Source of the DNA: DASSSQ01 sp963839285
Lineage (GTDB): Bacteria > Actinomycetota > Thermoleophilia > Gaiellales > Gaiellaceae
Assembly: GCA_963839285.1 (NCBI GenBank)
Contig: CAWIUN010000024.1
Span: forward strand, 62,001 to 126,000
Direction: 5' to 3'
DNA length: 64,000 bases
Of this stretch, positions 33,301 through 41,768 are shown in pieces (positions within the stretch are counted from its first letter, which is position 1; each line of letters opens with the position of its first letter). The notes under the pieces are model-generated. The model did not search any database. It was not told the origin of the DNA and worked only from the letters and a program-made list of their open reading frames with translations. A program made the translations under genes and the position numbers.

Positions 33301-34877
33301 CGCGAAGAACGCGAACCCGGACGTGACCACCGTCGGTCACCTCCGCCGACGCGACCGCGACCGCGATCATGCGGCCCGGCGCCTACGCGTGGCGGAGCGC
33401 GGCGCAGGACGACTGGCTCGTGCTCAGGGTCGAGCCGGTGCCGCCGAGCGCCGTCTCCCCCGCCGCCGGGATGGCGCCCGGCGCGGCGATCGTCGACGTC
33501 ACCGCCCGCTGGAACTCGGACTGGACGCTCGTGCACGAGTTCTCGACCCCGATCGAGATCGTGATCTCGAACACGACCGGCTCGACGGCGGTCCCCGCGA
33601 CCTTCGAGGGCGGCGCCTGGCGGCTGCTGCAGCGCGTCGACGGCTCGCTCGCGGACGGCGCCCGCGACGGGTACTGGACGGACGCCTCGGGCGTGCACGT
33701 CCTCACGCGCCACCTCTCGCTCTTCACGCTCTTCCGCGACCTCGAGCCGCCGTCGCCGCCGAAGGACTTCGCGGGCGTCGTCGCCGACGACGGCCTGACC
33801 CTGCGCTGGGCGCCGGGCGAGGACAACAGCGGCCAGATCGTCAACTTCGTGCTCGCGGTCGACGGCGAGACCTACGGCCACTTCGGCGCGACCGAGTACG
33901 AGACGAAGCTGGGGCCGTTCGACCCGAGCGACACCCGCGAGTTCACGCTCAAGGAGGTCGACCCGGCGGGCAACGAGTCGGCTCCCACCGACCCGCTGCT
34001 GGCGCTGCCGCCGATCGCCGGCCTCGGCCTCGCCGACGCGACGGGCGCCCTGCAGGCGCGCGGCTTCGCGCTCGGCGCCGTCCGCTACGACGAGGCCTCG
34101 ACCGCGCCGGCCGGCACCGTCACCGACCCGAGCGACGTCGAGCTGCGGTTCAAGGGCTCGGCCGTCGACCTGACCGTCTCGGGGAAGCCCGCGCCGGTCG
34201 TCCAGTCGAAGCTCGCCTTCCGGGTCGCCGGCCAGACGACGCTGAAGGGCGCCGCGCGCGGCTTCGTCGCGGCGCGGCTGAAGCTCTCGAAGCCGGCCAG
34301 GGTCGTGGCGACGCTCTACAGCCCGCGCCACGTGCGCCTCTACACCTGGCGGCTCGACGTCAGGGCGGGCGCCCGCGTCGTCAAGCTCCGCTGGCCGAAG
34401 CAGGTGCGGCGCACCGGCACCTACAGCGTCGTCTGGGTCGCGCGCTCGCAGGCGCAGACGCAGCGCCGGACGCAGAAGGTGCGGCTCGTCGGCGACGTCA
34501 GGTCGAAGGTCGTCACGCTCGCCGGAAGCCGGTCGAGATCGTGCTCGCCGGCGCGCCCGGCGCCCGCGACTCGCTGGCGCTCGCGCTCGCGTCGCAGGGC
34601 GCCAGGGTCGTCCCGACCGCGCTCGACGGCGCCTTCGCGCTGACCGCCGAGCCCGGGCCGCGACGTCCGCGTCGTCGTCGTCGACGTCGACCGCTTCGGC
34701 CTGCGCTTCGTGCGCGACCTGCACACCGTCTTCCCCGACGTCCGGCTCGTCGCGATCTCGTCGAAGCGGCGGAACCTGGCCGCGGCGAAGCGGGCGGGCG
34801 CGACCCTGGCGCTGCCGAAGCGAACGCCGGCGAGGACGCTGCGGAAGGCGATCCGCTCGCTCGCCGGCCTCAGGTGA
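18322..34877 (+). CDS. Giant Ig-repeat surface protein with PASTA-like and receiver-like C-terminus (many frame breaks)
   Basis: About 5,500 codons on one strand. Order: N-terminal region (to about 19540) including a beta-sandwich block with VPAGWTLVTS and ASEPASYTWGWAG; a Big-1/invasin-like domain (19550-19850, VVADGTTASTVTVTLRD); 16 copies of repeat A; about 17 of repeat B; about 13 of repeat C; a fibronectin-like segment; a PASTA-like module (about 34008-34155, PPIAGLGLADATGALQARGF); and a receiver-like domain (34537-34874). No LPxTG motif is seen. Anchoring would rely on an N-terminal hydrophobic segment whose start is uncertain: GTG 18322 is the first in-frame start, but GTG 18168 with one correction gives a better signal anchor. 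The frame changes 25-30 times (for example 19698, 26288, 29245, 32138, 34655), always resuming recognisable repeats. Probably an adhesin or cell-envelope stalk. Confidence 0.85.
19860..24511 (+). repeat. Repeat family A: 16 tandem Ig-like units
   Basis: The landmark YQWRQCDAAGANC recurs at about 19957, 20248, 20538, 20827, 21117, 21410, 21703, 22000, 22296, 22587, 22879, 23168, 23461, 23754, 24043 and 24337, a period of about 290-293 bases (97 residues). Each unit reads SGTAQVGQTLTRVAGTYSP, then the landmark, then DIAGATGTSYTPVAADQGKT and IRLVETITLAGY. Each has a Cys-x6-Cys pair that could form an intradomain disulfide. Two units (22879, 23754) use a diverged HQWVQC/WVRC form with DQTATK-type ends. 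Irregular spacing reflects frame breaks. Confidence 0.92.
24512..29365 (+). repeat. Repeat family B: about 17 cadherin-like units
   Basis: Units of about 93-95 residues run NSAPTATVSLAPASPTTNDT, LTATASGSDADGDAVTFSY, VWKVNGSVVAGATG, LDLSQAGHGDAGDTVTVEA, TPNDGS. The acidic DxDGD loop in each unit resembles calcium-binding linkers of cadherin-like and Ig-like bacterial domains. There are no cysteines, unlike family A. Copies at 24512 and 24797 are nearly identical over 285 bp. A 107-bp block is shared almost exactly at 25765, 26044 and 26324. Confidence 0.9.
29660..33010 (+). repeat. Repeat family C: about 13 OmpL47/Ig-like units
   Basis: Junction motifs of the type D-[TN]-x-[AP]-P-[TS] recur at about 29670, 29910, 30208, 30505, 30768, 31030, 31303, 31567, 31850, 32150, 32425, 32719 and 33002. 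Each is followed by ASITDPG or TTDDAP, then DSGSGVASVxFQ and SYDLRAVAVDxxGNxx. Two sub-types alternate: one with YEVDGGGVQSGTSVTI and HTIAYWSTDAAGNVE, resembling the OmpL47 beta-barrel-type repeat, and one with TWTSIDTVTAAPY. This is the membrane-distal or -proximal stalk, depending on anchoring. Confidence 0.85.
34537..34874 (+). other. Receiver-like (pseudo-REC) C-terminal domain of the giant protein
   Basis: The last about 112 residues have the pattern of a response-regulator receiver. Strand 1 is PVEIVLAGAPGARDSL, where the acidic pair is replaced by A-G. The phospho-acceptor strand is DVRVVVVDVDRFG (Asp kept). VRLVAISSKRRNLAAAKRAG keeps the Ser/Thr switch position, and ATLALPKRTPARTLRKAI keeps the P-K lysine. 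Frame breaks near 34533 and 34655 must be corrected. No stop or start separates it from the preceding PASTA/fibronectin region in any frame, so it appears to be part of the same polypeptide. Confidence 0.6.
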
Positions 34878-36106
34878 GCCGGCGGCGCAGGCCGTAGGCG
34901 GCCGCGCCGGCGGCGAGCACGCCCGCGCCGGCCGCGGCGGCGCGCGGCGGCAGGGTCGCGGCGAGCACGAGGCAGCCGGCGAGCCCCGCGAGCGGGACGG
35001 CGCGACGGGCGCCGAGCGTCAGCGCCGAGGCGTTCGCCAGCGCGTAGTAGACGAGCACGCAGAAGGAGCTGAAGCCGATCGCGGCGCCGAGGTCGAGCCC
35101 GGCCGCGACGGCCGCGGCGACGACGAGGCCGATCGCCGCACTCGGCCCGGTGCGGCACCCGCCGGCGCGGGTGCACGGCGGCGAGCGCGCCCGGGAGGTC
35201 GCGGTTCCCGGCCATCGCGAAGACGGTGCGGCTGATCCCGGCCTGGAGCGAGAGGAGCACGCCGAGCGAGGCGACGGCGGCGCCGGCCGCGACGAGCGGG
35301 CCGACGCTCGGCGCGGCCGCGCGCAGCGGCGCCGCCGCGTCCGCGAGCCGCGCCGGGCCCGATCGCGGCGAGCGCGGCGAGCCCGACCGCGGCGTAGAGC
35401 GCGACGGTGAGCCCGAGCGCGAGCGGGATCGCCCGCGGGATCGTCCGCTCCGGCGCGCGCACCTCCTCGCCGAGCGTCGCGATCCGCGCGTAGCCGGCGA
35501 AGGCGAAGAAGAGCAGCCCGCCCGAGCGGAGGATCCCGAGCGCGCCGCCGGCGACCGGCGAGCCGACGCGTCCCGTCGAGGCGCCGCCCGCGAGCGCGGC
35601 GGCGACGAAGGCGAGCAGGACGGCGAGGACGACCGCGACGATCGCGCGGGTCGCGGCCACGGTCTTGCCGACGCCGAGCAGGTTGACGCCGGTCGCGGCG
35701 AGCACGGCCGCGAGCGCGAGCAGGCGGGCGTGGCCGGGCGACGGCGTAGGCGCCGAAGGTGAGCGCCATCGCCGCGCAGCTCGAGAGCTTGCCGGCGACG
35801 AAGCCGAAGCCGGCCAGGTAGCCCCAGAAGTGCCCGAGCCGGCGGCGGCCGTACGCGTAGGTGCCGCCCGACTCGGGGTAGCGCGCCGCGAGCCGGGCCG
35901 ACGAGGTCGCGTTGCAGTAGGCGACGCCCGCGGCGACGGCGAGCCCTGCGACGAGGCCCGAGCCGGCCGCGCGGGCGGCGGGCCCCCAGGCGGCGAAGAC
36001 GCCCGGCGCCGAGCATCGAGCCGAGCCCGAGCACGACCGCGTCGGCGAGCCCGAGCCGCCGCACCAGCCTGGTCGGCGGCTCTAGCGGCTCTCGCCGGGC
36101 TTCCAC
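34870..36106 (-). CDS. APC-family amino-acid permease (four frame breaks)
   Basis: About 410 residues of a polytopic transporter. The N-terminus LVRRLGLADAVVLGLGSMLG carries the glycine-rich first helix of APC permeases. Later pieces include ESGGTYAYGRRRLGHFWGYL, GGLLFFAFAGYARIATLGEE followed by VRAPERTIPRAIPLALGLTV, and AGISRTVFAMAGNRDLPGAL, all typical of the family. Reading frames change near 36005, 35745, 35355 and 35160. GTG 36106 or GTG 36064 could be the start; the first overlaps the adenosyltransferase gene by 25 bases. The 3' end overlaps the convergent giant gene by eight bases. The substrate is probably a cationic or neutral amino acid. Confidence 0.82.
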
Positions 36107-36648
36107 AGCGGCTCGTCGCCGCCGTTCGCGGCCCGCGCGAGGATGAAGAGCAGGTCGGAGAGCCGGTTCAGGTAGCGGGCCGCGACCGGGTTGACGGGCC
36201 GCTCGGCCGCCGCGCGCAGCGTCTCGCGCTCGGCGCGCCGGCAGACCGTCCGCGCGAGGTGCAGGCGGGCGCCGGCCTCGGTGCCGCCGGGCAGGACGAA
36301 GCTCCGGAGCGGCGCGAGCGGCTCGTTGGCGGCGTCGCAGTCGCGCTCGAGCCGCTCGACCTGCGCGTCCGTGACGCGGAGCTTGCCGTCGCCCTCCTCG
36401 TAGGGCACCGAGAGGTCGGCGCCGAGGTCGAAGAGCTCGTTCTGGACGCGCTCGAGCACGGGGCTGTCGCCGGCCGCCCGCGCCAGCCCGACCGCGGCGT
36501 TCAGCTCGTCGACGGCGCCGAAGGCCTCGACGAGCGGGTCGGTCTTGCGGACGCGCGAGAGGTCGCCGAGGTGCGTCTCGCCCGCGTCGCCCGTGCGCGT
36601 GTAGATCCGCGTCAGGCGGACGGGCTCGTCAGGCCGTCGCGGGCTCAT
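36082..36648 (-). CDS. PduO-type cob(I)alamin adenosyltransferase
   Basis: A 188-residue protein that transfers adenosyl from ATP to cob(I)alamin, making the coenzyme B12 used by the mutase. Family motifs: RIYTRTGDAGETHLGDLSRV (ATP-binding N-terminus), VDELNAAVGLARA, SFVLPGGTEAGARLHLAR and the C-terminal RYLNRLSDLLFILARAAN. The start ATG (36646-36648) overlaps the acyl-CoA dehydrogenase stop in ATGA. Co-transcription of B12 activation with acyl-CoA oxidation fits the IcmA-like pathway 20 kb away. Confidence 0.93.
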   Translation of the reverse strand: MSPRRPDEPVRLTRIYTRTGDAGETHLGDLSRVRKTDPLVEAFGAVDELNAAVGLARAAGDSPVLERVQNELFDLGADLSVPYEEGDGKLRVTDAQVERLERDCDAANEPLAPLRSFVLPGGTEAGARLHLARTVCRRAERETLRAAAERPVNPVAARYLNRLSDLLFILARAANGGDEPLWKPGESR

Positions 36649-37858
36649 TCGCGGTCGGCTGCCGGCGGAGCCGCCGCCTCCGCCCGCCGGCCGGCTCCGC
36701 CCTGCCCGTGCCGGTCGCGCTGCAGCTCGAGGATGCTCCGCGCGATCACGATCCGCTGGATCTCGCTCGTCCCCTCGTAGATCTCGGTGATCTTCGCGTC
36801 GCGGTAGTAGCGCTCGACCGGGAACTCCTTCGTGTAGCCGTAGCCCCCGAGGATCTGGATCGCCTCGGCGGTCTGGCGGCGGGCGCGTCGCGGACGCGTA
36901 GAGCTTCGCCATCGCGCCCGCCTCGGTGACGGGCTCGCCGCGGTCCTTCAGCCAGGCCGCCCGGTGGGTGAGCAGGCGCGCGGCGTCGATCTCGGTCGCC
37001 ATGTCCGCGAGCTTCGCCTGGATCGCCTGGTGCTCGGCGAGCGGGCGGCCGAAGGTCTCGCGCTCCTTCGCGTAGTCGCGCGCGACCTCGAAGGCGGCCC
37101 GGGCGATCCCGACCGCCTGCGCGGCGATCCCGATCCGGCCGCCGTCGAGCGTCGCCATCGCGACGTGGAAGCCCTTGCCCTCCTCGTGCAGGAGCCGGTC
37201 CGCGGGCACCTCGGCGTCGATCGCGAGGTCGGCCGTGGAAGAGGAGTTGAGCCCGAGCTTCTCCTCCTCGCGCGTGACCTCGACGTGCTCGGCGTCGAGC
37301 ACGAAGGCGGAGACGCCGCGCGCCCCCGGGGTCTCCGGGTCGGTGCGCGCGAAGACGAGGAAGGTGCCCGCGTGCGAGCCGTTCGTGACCCACTGCTTCG
37401 TCCCGGTGAGCCGCCAGCCGGCGTCGGTGCGCTCGGCGCGGGCGCGGAGCGAGCCCGCGTCGGAGCCGGCGCCGGGCTCGGTCAGCGCGAAGGCGCCGAT
37501 CGTCTCGCCGCGCGCGAGCGGCGGCACGAAGCGGCTGCGCTGCTCGTCGGTGCCGAAGGCAAGGAGCGGCAGCGTGCAGGCGGAGGTGTGGACGGCGACC
37601 GTGACCCCGACCCCCGCGTCCGCGCGCGAGAGCTCCTCGAGCACGAGGATGTACGAGAGGAAGTCCGCGCCCGCGCCGCCGTAGGCCTCCGGCACGCAGA
37701 CGCCCATCAGGCCCGAGCTCGGCGAGGGTCGTGAAGAGCTCCCGCGGGAAGCGGTGCTCCCGGTCCCACTCCGCCGCGTGCGGCTCGATCTCGGCGGCCG
37801 CCACCTCCCGCGCGACGGCCTGGATCTCCCGCTGCTCGTCCGAGAGGGCGAAGTCCAT
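36645..37858 (-). CDS. Acyl-CoA dehydrogenase (frame breaks)
   Basis: About 404 residues. An FAD enzyme that inserts the alpha-beta double bond into acyl-CoA and passes electrons to ETF. N-terminus: MDFALSDEQREIQAVAREVA. FAD-binding motifs: FALTEPGAGSDAGSLRARA and KQWVTNGSHAGTFLVFARTD. The FAD/dimer contact is RETFGRPLAEHQAIQ. The catalytic base Glu lies in ITEIYEGTSEIQRIVIAR, visible in the frame that ends at TGA 36645-36647. One-base breaks near 37715 and 36890 divide it into three frames; all motifs are intact once joined. Short-/branched-chain substrates are likely by context but not proven. Confidence 0.92.
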
Positions 37859-37877
37859 CGCGGCGAAGTCTACGCGG

Positions 37878-38576
37878 CTAGGGCTTCGGAACGGGCTCGA
37901 GCTTGTAGCCGACGCCGAAGCGGGTCTGCACGAACGTGTGCCGCGGCGCCTCCGCGTCGATCTTCTTCCGCAGCCGGCGCACGAAGACGTCGACGGTGCG
38001 GTCGCGGTGCGTCTCGCGGCGGCCCCAGACCTTCTGCAGCAGCTCGTCGCGGGTCACCACCCGCCCGCGGTCGAGCGCGAGCGTGTAGAGCAGCCTGAAC
38101 TCGGTCGGCGTCAGCTCGGCGCTCCGGCCCTCGACGTAGGCCTGCACCTCGCGCGGGTCGATCCGCAGCTCCTCGATCTCGATCGCCTCGCCGCGACGCT
38201 CCTCGGCCGGCCGCACGCCGCGCCGGGCCGCCGCGCCGACCCGCGCGACCAGCTCCTTCATCGAGAACGGCTTCACGAGGTAGTCGTCGGCGCCGATCTC
38301 GAGCGCGTGGACGCGGTCGTGCTCGGTGCCGCGCGCGGAGACGACGACGATCGGCGTGCCGATCCCCTCCGCCCGCGCGGTCTCGATCAGCCGCCAGCCG
38401 TCGAGCTCGGGCAGCATCAGGTCGAGCACGCAGACGTCGGGGCGCTCGTAGCGCAGCCGCGCCAGCCCGAGCTCGCCCCGGCCGACCACGAGCGGGTCGA
38501 ACCCGGCCGCGTCGAGATGCTGCGCCATCGCCCGCGCGACGACGTCGTCGTCCTCGACGATCAGGACCCTGGTCAT
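37878..38576 (-). CDS. OmpR/PhoB-family response regulator, PhoP/RegX3-like
   Basis: A 232-residue protein. Receiver: MTRVLIVEDDDVVARAM (acidic pair), VCVLDLMLPELDGW (phospho-Asp about residue 52), VVVSARG and DYLVKPFSMKEL. A winged-helix OmpR-type DNA-binding domain follows (LTPTEFRLLYTLALDRGRVV, RDRTVDVFVRRLRKKID, RFGVGYKLEP). It is divergent from a histidine kinase gene, and a triple 11-bp PHO box sits 38 bases upstream of its start, oriented toward it. This and the surrounding pst genes suggest that it is the phosphate-starvation regulator and is autoregulated. Confidence 0.93.
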   Translation of the reverse strand: MTRVLIVEDDDVVARAMAQHLDAAGFDPLVVGRGELGLARLRYERPDVCVLDLMLPELDGWRLIETARAEGIGTPIVVVSARGTEHDRVHALEIGADDYLVKPFSMKELVARVGAAARRGVRPAEERRGEAIEIEELRIDPREVQAYVEGRSAELTPTEFRLLYTLALDRGRVVTRDELLQKVWGRRETHRDRTVDVFVRRLRKKIDAEAPRHTFVQTRFGVGYKLEPVPKP

Positions 38577-38613
38577 CCAGCACCTACGATAGAGCGGTGC
38601 CCGGCCGCGCCAC

Positions 38614-38642
38614 GGTGAACGGATGGTGACAGAGTGGTGAAG
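38614..38642 (-). promoter_or_regulatory. PHO box 1 (regulator/kinase divergent region)
   Basis: Three 7-mers spaced exactly 11 bases: GGTGAAC (38614), GGTGACA (38625) and GGTGAAG (38636). On the minus strand they read GTTCACC-like, pointing at the response regulator gene (start 38576). The third copy overlaps the histidine kinase start codon, so binding could also hinder kinase expression. Confidence 0.8.
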
Positions 38643-39590
38643 CGCCTCTTCCGCGGCGAGGAGCCGGCCGAGCCCGCCGCCGACCCGGTCCTGCTCCGGC
38701 TCGCCGAGCGCGGCCGCCGCGTCGTCGAGGAGAGCCTCGAGGCGGTGCTCGTGCTCGACCAGGACGGCAACGTCGTCGCGGCGAGCCGCCGTGCCCGCGA
38801 GGCGCTGCCCGAGCTCGAGGAGGGCGCCCCGCCGCCGCCGCACACGGAGGCCGCCCGCACGAGCTTCCGCGTCGACGGCGGCAGCGAGACGCTCGTCTAC
38901 CTCCGCGAGACCGACGCGGCCTCCTACGAGGAGCTCCGCTCCGGCTTCACCGCCGCCGTCAGCCACGAGCTGCGGACGCCGCTCGCCCGGCTGATGGCGC
39001 TGCTCGACACCGCGCTCCTGCCGGGCGCCGACGTGCAGGAGCTGGTCGAGCGGGCCCGCGCCGAGGTCGACCAGGCCACCGAGCTGATCGACGAGGTCCT
39101 GTTCCTGAGCGCGCTCGAGACCGGCCGCGAGGTGGTCGCGCTCGGCTCGACGCCGATCCTGCCCGTCGCGCGCGAGGTGCTGGCCGAGCTCGACGACGCG
39201 GCCGCCCGCGCGGGCGTCGCGCTCGCGGCGGAGGGCGACGACGACGTCGAGGCGCCGCTCCGCCCGCGCATGCTCCGGGTCGTCGTCGAGAACCTGGCCG
39301 CGAACGCGATCCGCTACGCCGGCCACGGCTCGACCTTCACGCTCGCCGCCGTCCGGGCCGCCGACGGATCCGTCGTCCTCTCCGGCCGCGACGACGGCAT
39401 CGGCGTCGGCGCCGAGCACCTGCCGCGGCTGTTCGAGCGCTTCTACCGGGCCGACCCGGCCCGCACCTCGCGCGGCACCGGCCTCGGCCTCGCGATCGTC
39501 AAGCACGTCGTCGCCTCGGCCGGCGGCGAGGTCGTCGCCGAGAGCTCCCGCGGCGCCGGGCTCGAGGTGCGCTGCACGTTCCCCGCCTGA
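38634..39590 (+). CDS. PhoR-like sensor histidine kinase without membrane segments
   Basis: A 318-residue kinase. A PAS-like N-terminal region (ESLEAVLVLDQDGNVVAASR) is followed by a HisKA box with the phospho-His in FTAAVSHELRTPLARLMALL (about residue 113). The HATPase domain has VVENLAANAIRYAG (N box), GRDDGIGVGAEHLPRLFERF (G1/F) and SRGTGLGLAIVKHV (G2). There is no hydrophobic segment long enough to span the membrane, unlike classical PhoR/SenX3. It is divergent from the PhoP/RegX3-like regulator, its likely partner. A soluble kinase would need a cytoplasmic signal such as PhoU/PstB. Confidence 0.9.
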   Translation: MVKRLFRGEEPAEPAADPVLLRLAERGRRVVEESLEAVLVLDQDGNVVAASRRAREALPELEEGAPPPPHTEAARTSFRVDGGSETLVYLRETDAASYEELRSGFTAAVSHELRTPLARLMALLDTALLPGADVQELVERARAEVDQATELIDEVLFLSALETGREVVALGSTPILPVAREVLAELDDAAARAGVALAAEGDDDVEAPLRPRMLRVVVENLAANAIRYAGHGSTFTLAAVRAADGSVVLSGRDDGIGVGAEHLPRLFERFYRADPARTSRGTGLGLAIVKHVVASAGGEVVAESSRGAGLEVRCTFPA

Positions 39591-39644
39591 GGCCTACGGG
39601 AAGCTCCCGATGCCCGCCGCGCCGCGCCGGGCGACGATCGCCTC

Positions 39645-40070
39645 ATGACCGCGCCCCAGCGCTACGAGGTCGAGGCGGTCGCGCTCGGCGACGGCCGCGC
39701 CGCCGTCGACTGCCTCGGCGAGCGGATCGTCGTCGACGCCTCCCACCCGGACGGCCCGCTCCCGGACGCCGCCCGCCTGCTCGTCGCGAGCTTCGCGGCC
39801 TGCATGCTCGAGAACCTCGAGCACACCTCGACGTACCTCCGCTTCCGCTATCGCCACGCCTCGATCCGCGTCGTCGCCGAGCGAGGCTGGTCGCCGCCGC
39901 GGCTCCGCCGGCTCGAGTACGAGCTGCGCCTCGACACCGACGAGCCGCCCGGCCGGGTCGAGCTCGTGCACCGCAACCTGCTGCGCTTCGGCACCGTCAC
40001 GGCCACCCTCGCCGAGGCCTGCGAGGTCGAGGGGACCGTGACGGTGCGCGAGCCGGCAGTCGTCGGCTAG
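39645..40070 (+). CDS. OsmC-family protein
   Basis: A 141-residue protein. The family's first redox Cys region is PDAARLLVASFAACMLENLE (about residues 41-60), and the second Cys is in EACEVEGTVTV. OsmC/Ohr proteins reduce organic hydroperoxides with paired cysteines. It follows the kinase gene by about 54 bases on the same strand and overlaps the convergent pstS1 3' end by four bases. Length matches the family. Peroxide specificity is unknown. Confidence 0.82.
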   Translation: MTAPQRYEVEAVALGDGRAAVDCLGERIVVDASHPDGPLPDAARLLVASFAACMLENLEHTSTYLRFRYRHASIRVVAERGWSPPRLRRLEYELRLDTDEPPGRVELVHRNLLRFGTVTATLAEACEVEGTVTVREPAVVG

Positions 40071-41108
40071 ACGCTGATCTTCTTCAGCGTCTTCTCGGCC
40101 GCGACCAGCACCGGCTTCGGGATCGGCACGAAGAGGAGCTTGGCCGTGTACTGGCGCTGCTGCCCCTGGGTCAGCGCCCAGAAGACGAACTTCCGCAACT
40201 CCGCCGCCTTCGAGCTCTGCGTGGGCAGGATGATCCACGAGAAGGTCGAGATCGGGTAGGCGAGCTTGTTCGTCTTCGGCGGGTCGACGATCGAGAGCGC
40301 GCCCGAGGCCGGAACCTTCTTCACCGTCGAGGCCGCCGCCGCGATCCCGCGCAGGCCCGGCAGCTGGAAGCGGCCGGCCCTGTTCTGCACCGCCGCGAAG
40401 CTGGATCTTGTTCGCGAGCGCGTAGGCGACGTCGACGTAGGTGACGGCGCCCTCGGTGCGGGAGACGACGCCGGCGACGCCCGACGAGCCGCGCGCGCCG
40501 ACGCCGGCCGGGAAGCTGACCTGCGTCCCCTTGCCGACCTTCGACTTCCACTCGGGGCTGACGGTCGAGAGGTAGTCGGTGAAGTTGTAGGAGGTGCCCG
40601 AGCCGTCCGAGCGGAAGACCGGCGTGATCTTCGTCGCCGGCAGCGTCGTGCCCTTGTTGACGGCCCGGATCGCCGGGTCGTTCCAGCTTCCGATCTTGCC
40701 GAGGAAGATGTCGGCGAGCAGCTTGCCGGTCAGCTTCAGCCGGGCCGAGACGCCCGGCAGGTTGTAGGCGATCGAGGTGCCCGACAGCGCCCAGGGGATC
40801 TGGACGCAGCCCTTGCAGGCGGCCATCTGGTCGGGCGTCAGCGGCGCGTCGGAGGCGCCGAAGTCGACCGTGCGGGCGGTGATCGCGGCGATGCCGCCGC
40901 CCGAGCCGATCGAGCCGTAGGTCAGCTGGTAGCCGAACGCGTGGTCGACCGCCGGGATCCAGGTCGAGACGAGCGGGAAGACGAACGAGCTGCCGGCGCC
41001 GGTGATGCCGGTGGCGGCGGTCTTCGCCGGCGTCGCGGACGCGCCCGCGACGGCCACGGCCGCGAGCGCGAGCGACGAGACGAGAAGGACGACCCCTCTC
41101 CTGATCAT
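40067..41108 (-). CDS. pstS: Phosphate-binding protein PstS (first copy, not lipidated; frame break)
   Basis: About 347 residues. It has a Sec signal peptide (VVLLVSSLALAAVAVAGASA) but no lipobox Cys. Phosphate-binding loops: ITGAGSSFVFPLVSTW, YGSIGSGGGIAAIT, DFGASDAPLTPDQM and RSDGSGTSYNFTDYL. The C-terminal part (PISTFSWIILPTQSSK) continues after a one-base break near 40395. A good ribosome-binding site (AAGGAGAA) precedes the start. A triple PHO box lies 76 bases upstream. It is closely similar to the second PstS at 46162, which is a lipoprotein. Confidence 0.93.
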
Positions 41109-41183
41109 TTCCTGTTCTCCTTGGTGTGAGCCATCGGTCGCCCCGAGCCTGACGCCCGGCGCGCGCCCGGTGGGCTGAGAGTC

Positions 41184-41212
41184 CGTGACAGGGCGGTGAC
41201 GGGGTGGTGAAC
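41184..41212 (-). promoter_or_regulatory. PHO box 2 (upstream of first pstS)
   Basis: CGTGACA (41184), GGTGACG (41195) and GGTGAAC (41206), exactly 11 bases apart. Read on the minus strand this is GTTCACC-N4-CGTCACC-N4-TGTCACG, oriented toward pstS1 whose start is 76 bases away. Confidence 0.82.
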
Positions 41213-41381
41213 GGGCTCCCGGCGACGTCGCGCTCGGCCGGCGCCGTCGACTTCACCCCGGACTACCGCGCGCGAGGAAGACGGCTCGGATGGTGTCGTC
41301 GACGCGCTCGCCCGCTCGGCGCGGGCGCGCAGCCGGGCTGCCGCACGGCGCCGGCCCGTTCGCTACGGTGGACCGGAGACC

Positions 41382-41768
41382 GTGCTCCCGTCTCCGTCAA
41401 ACCGCATCCGCGTGCTGCTCGTCGACGACCAGCGCATGTTCGCCGACGCGCTCGCGGCGCTGCTCGAGCTCGATCCGCGCGTCAGCGTCGTCGGCGTCGC
41501 CTCCACTCCCGACGAGGCGCTCGCGGCGGCGCCGGGAGCCGACGTCGCGCTGGTCGACCTGGTGATGCCGACGGTCGACGGCTGCGAGCTGACCGTGGTG
41601 CTGCGGGCGGCGCAGCCGGCCCTCCGCGTCGTCCTCGTCAGCGGCCGCGCCGACGAGCAGATCGCCGAGGCCGCCGACGCCGCCGGCGCGGTCGCGTTCC
41701 TGCGCAAGGGCTCGCTCGGCGCCGAGGTCGGCGACGTGATCGTCGACGCGGCGGCGGCCCCGGCCTAG
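41382..41768 (+). CDS. Stand-alone receiver-domain protein
   Basis: A 128-residue protein consisting of a single response-regulator receiver: RVLLVDDQRMFADALAAL (acidic pair), VALVDLVMPTVDGCE (phospho-Asp), VVLVSGRADEQ (Ser switch) and AVAFLRKGSLGAEV (Lys). The helix-1 pattern DDQRMFADALAALLE resembles NarL/FixJ regulators, but no DNA-binding domain follows; the stop comes directly after the receiver. It lies inside the phosphate island, convergent with pstA with a 4-base overlap. It may be a phosphate sink or a CheY-like adaptor. Confidence 0.82.
   Translation: MLPSPSNRIRVLLVDDQRMFADALAALLELDPRVSVVGVASTPDEALAAAPGADVALVDLVMPTVDGCELTVVLRAAQPALRVVLVSGRADEQIAEAADAAGAVAFLRKGSLGAEVGDVIVDAAAAPA

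Noticed and set aside
34537..34877. A separate small response-regulator gene after the giant gene
   Set aside because: There is no stop codon in any plus frame between the preceding domain and this one, and no start or ribosome-binding site; a domain of the same protein is simpler.
36082..37858. Cobalamin riboswitch near the B12 genes
   Set aside because: No B12-box-like element or suitable leader is visible; the adenosyltransferase start overlaps the preceding gene and leaves no room.
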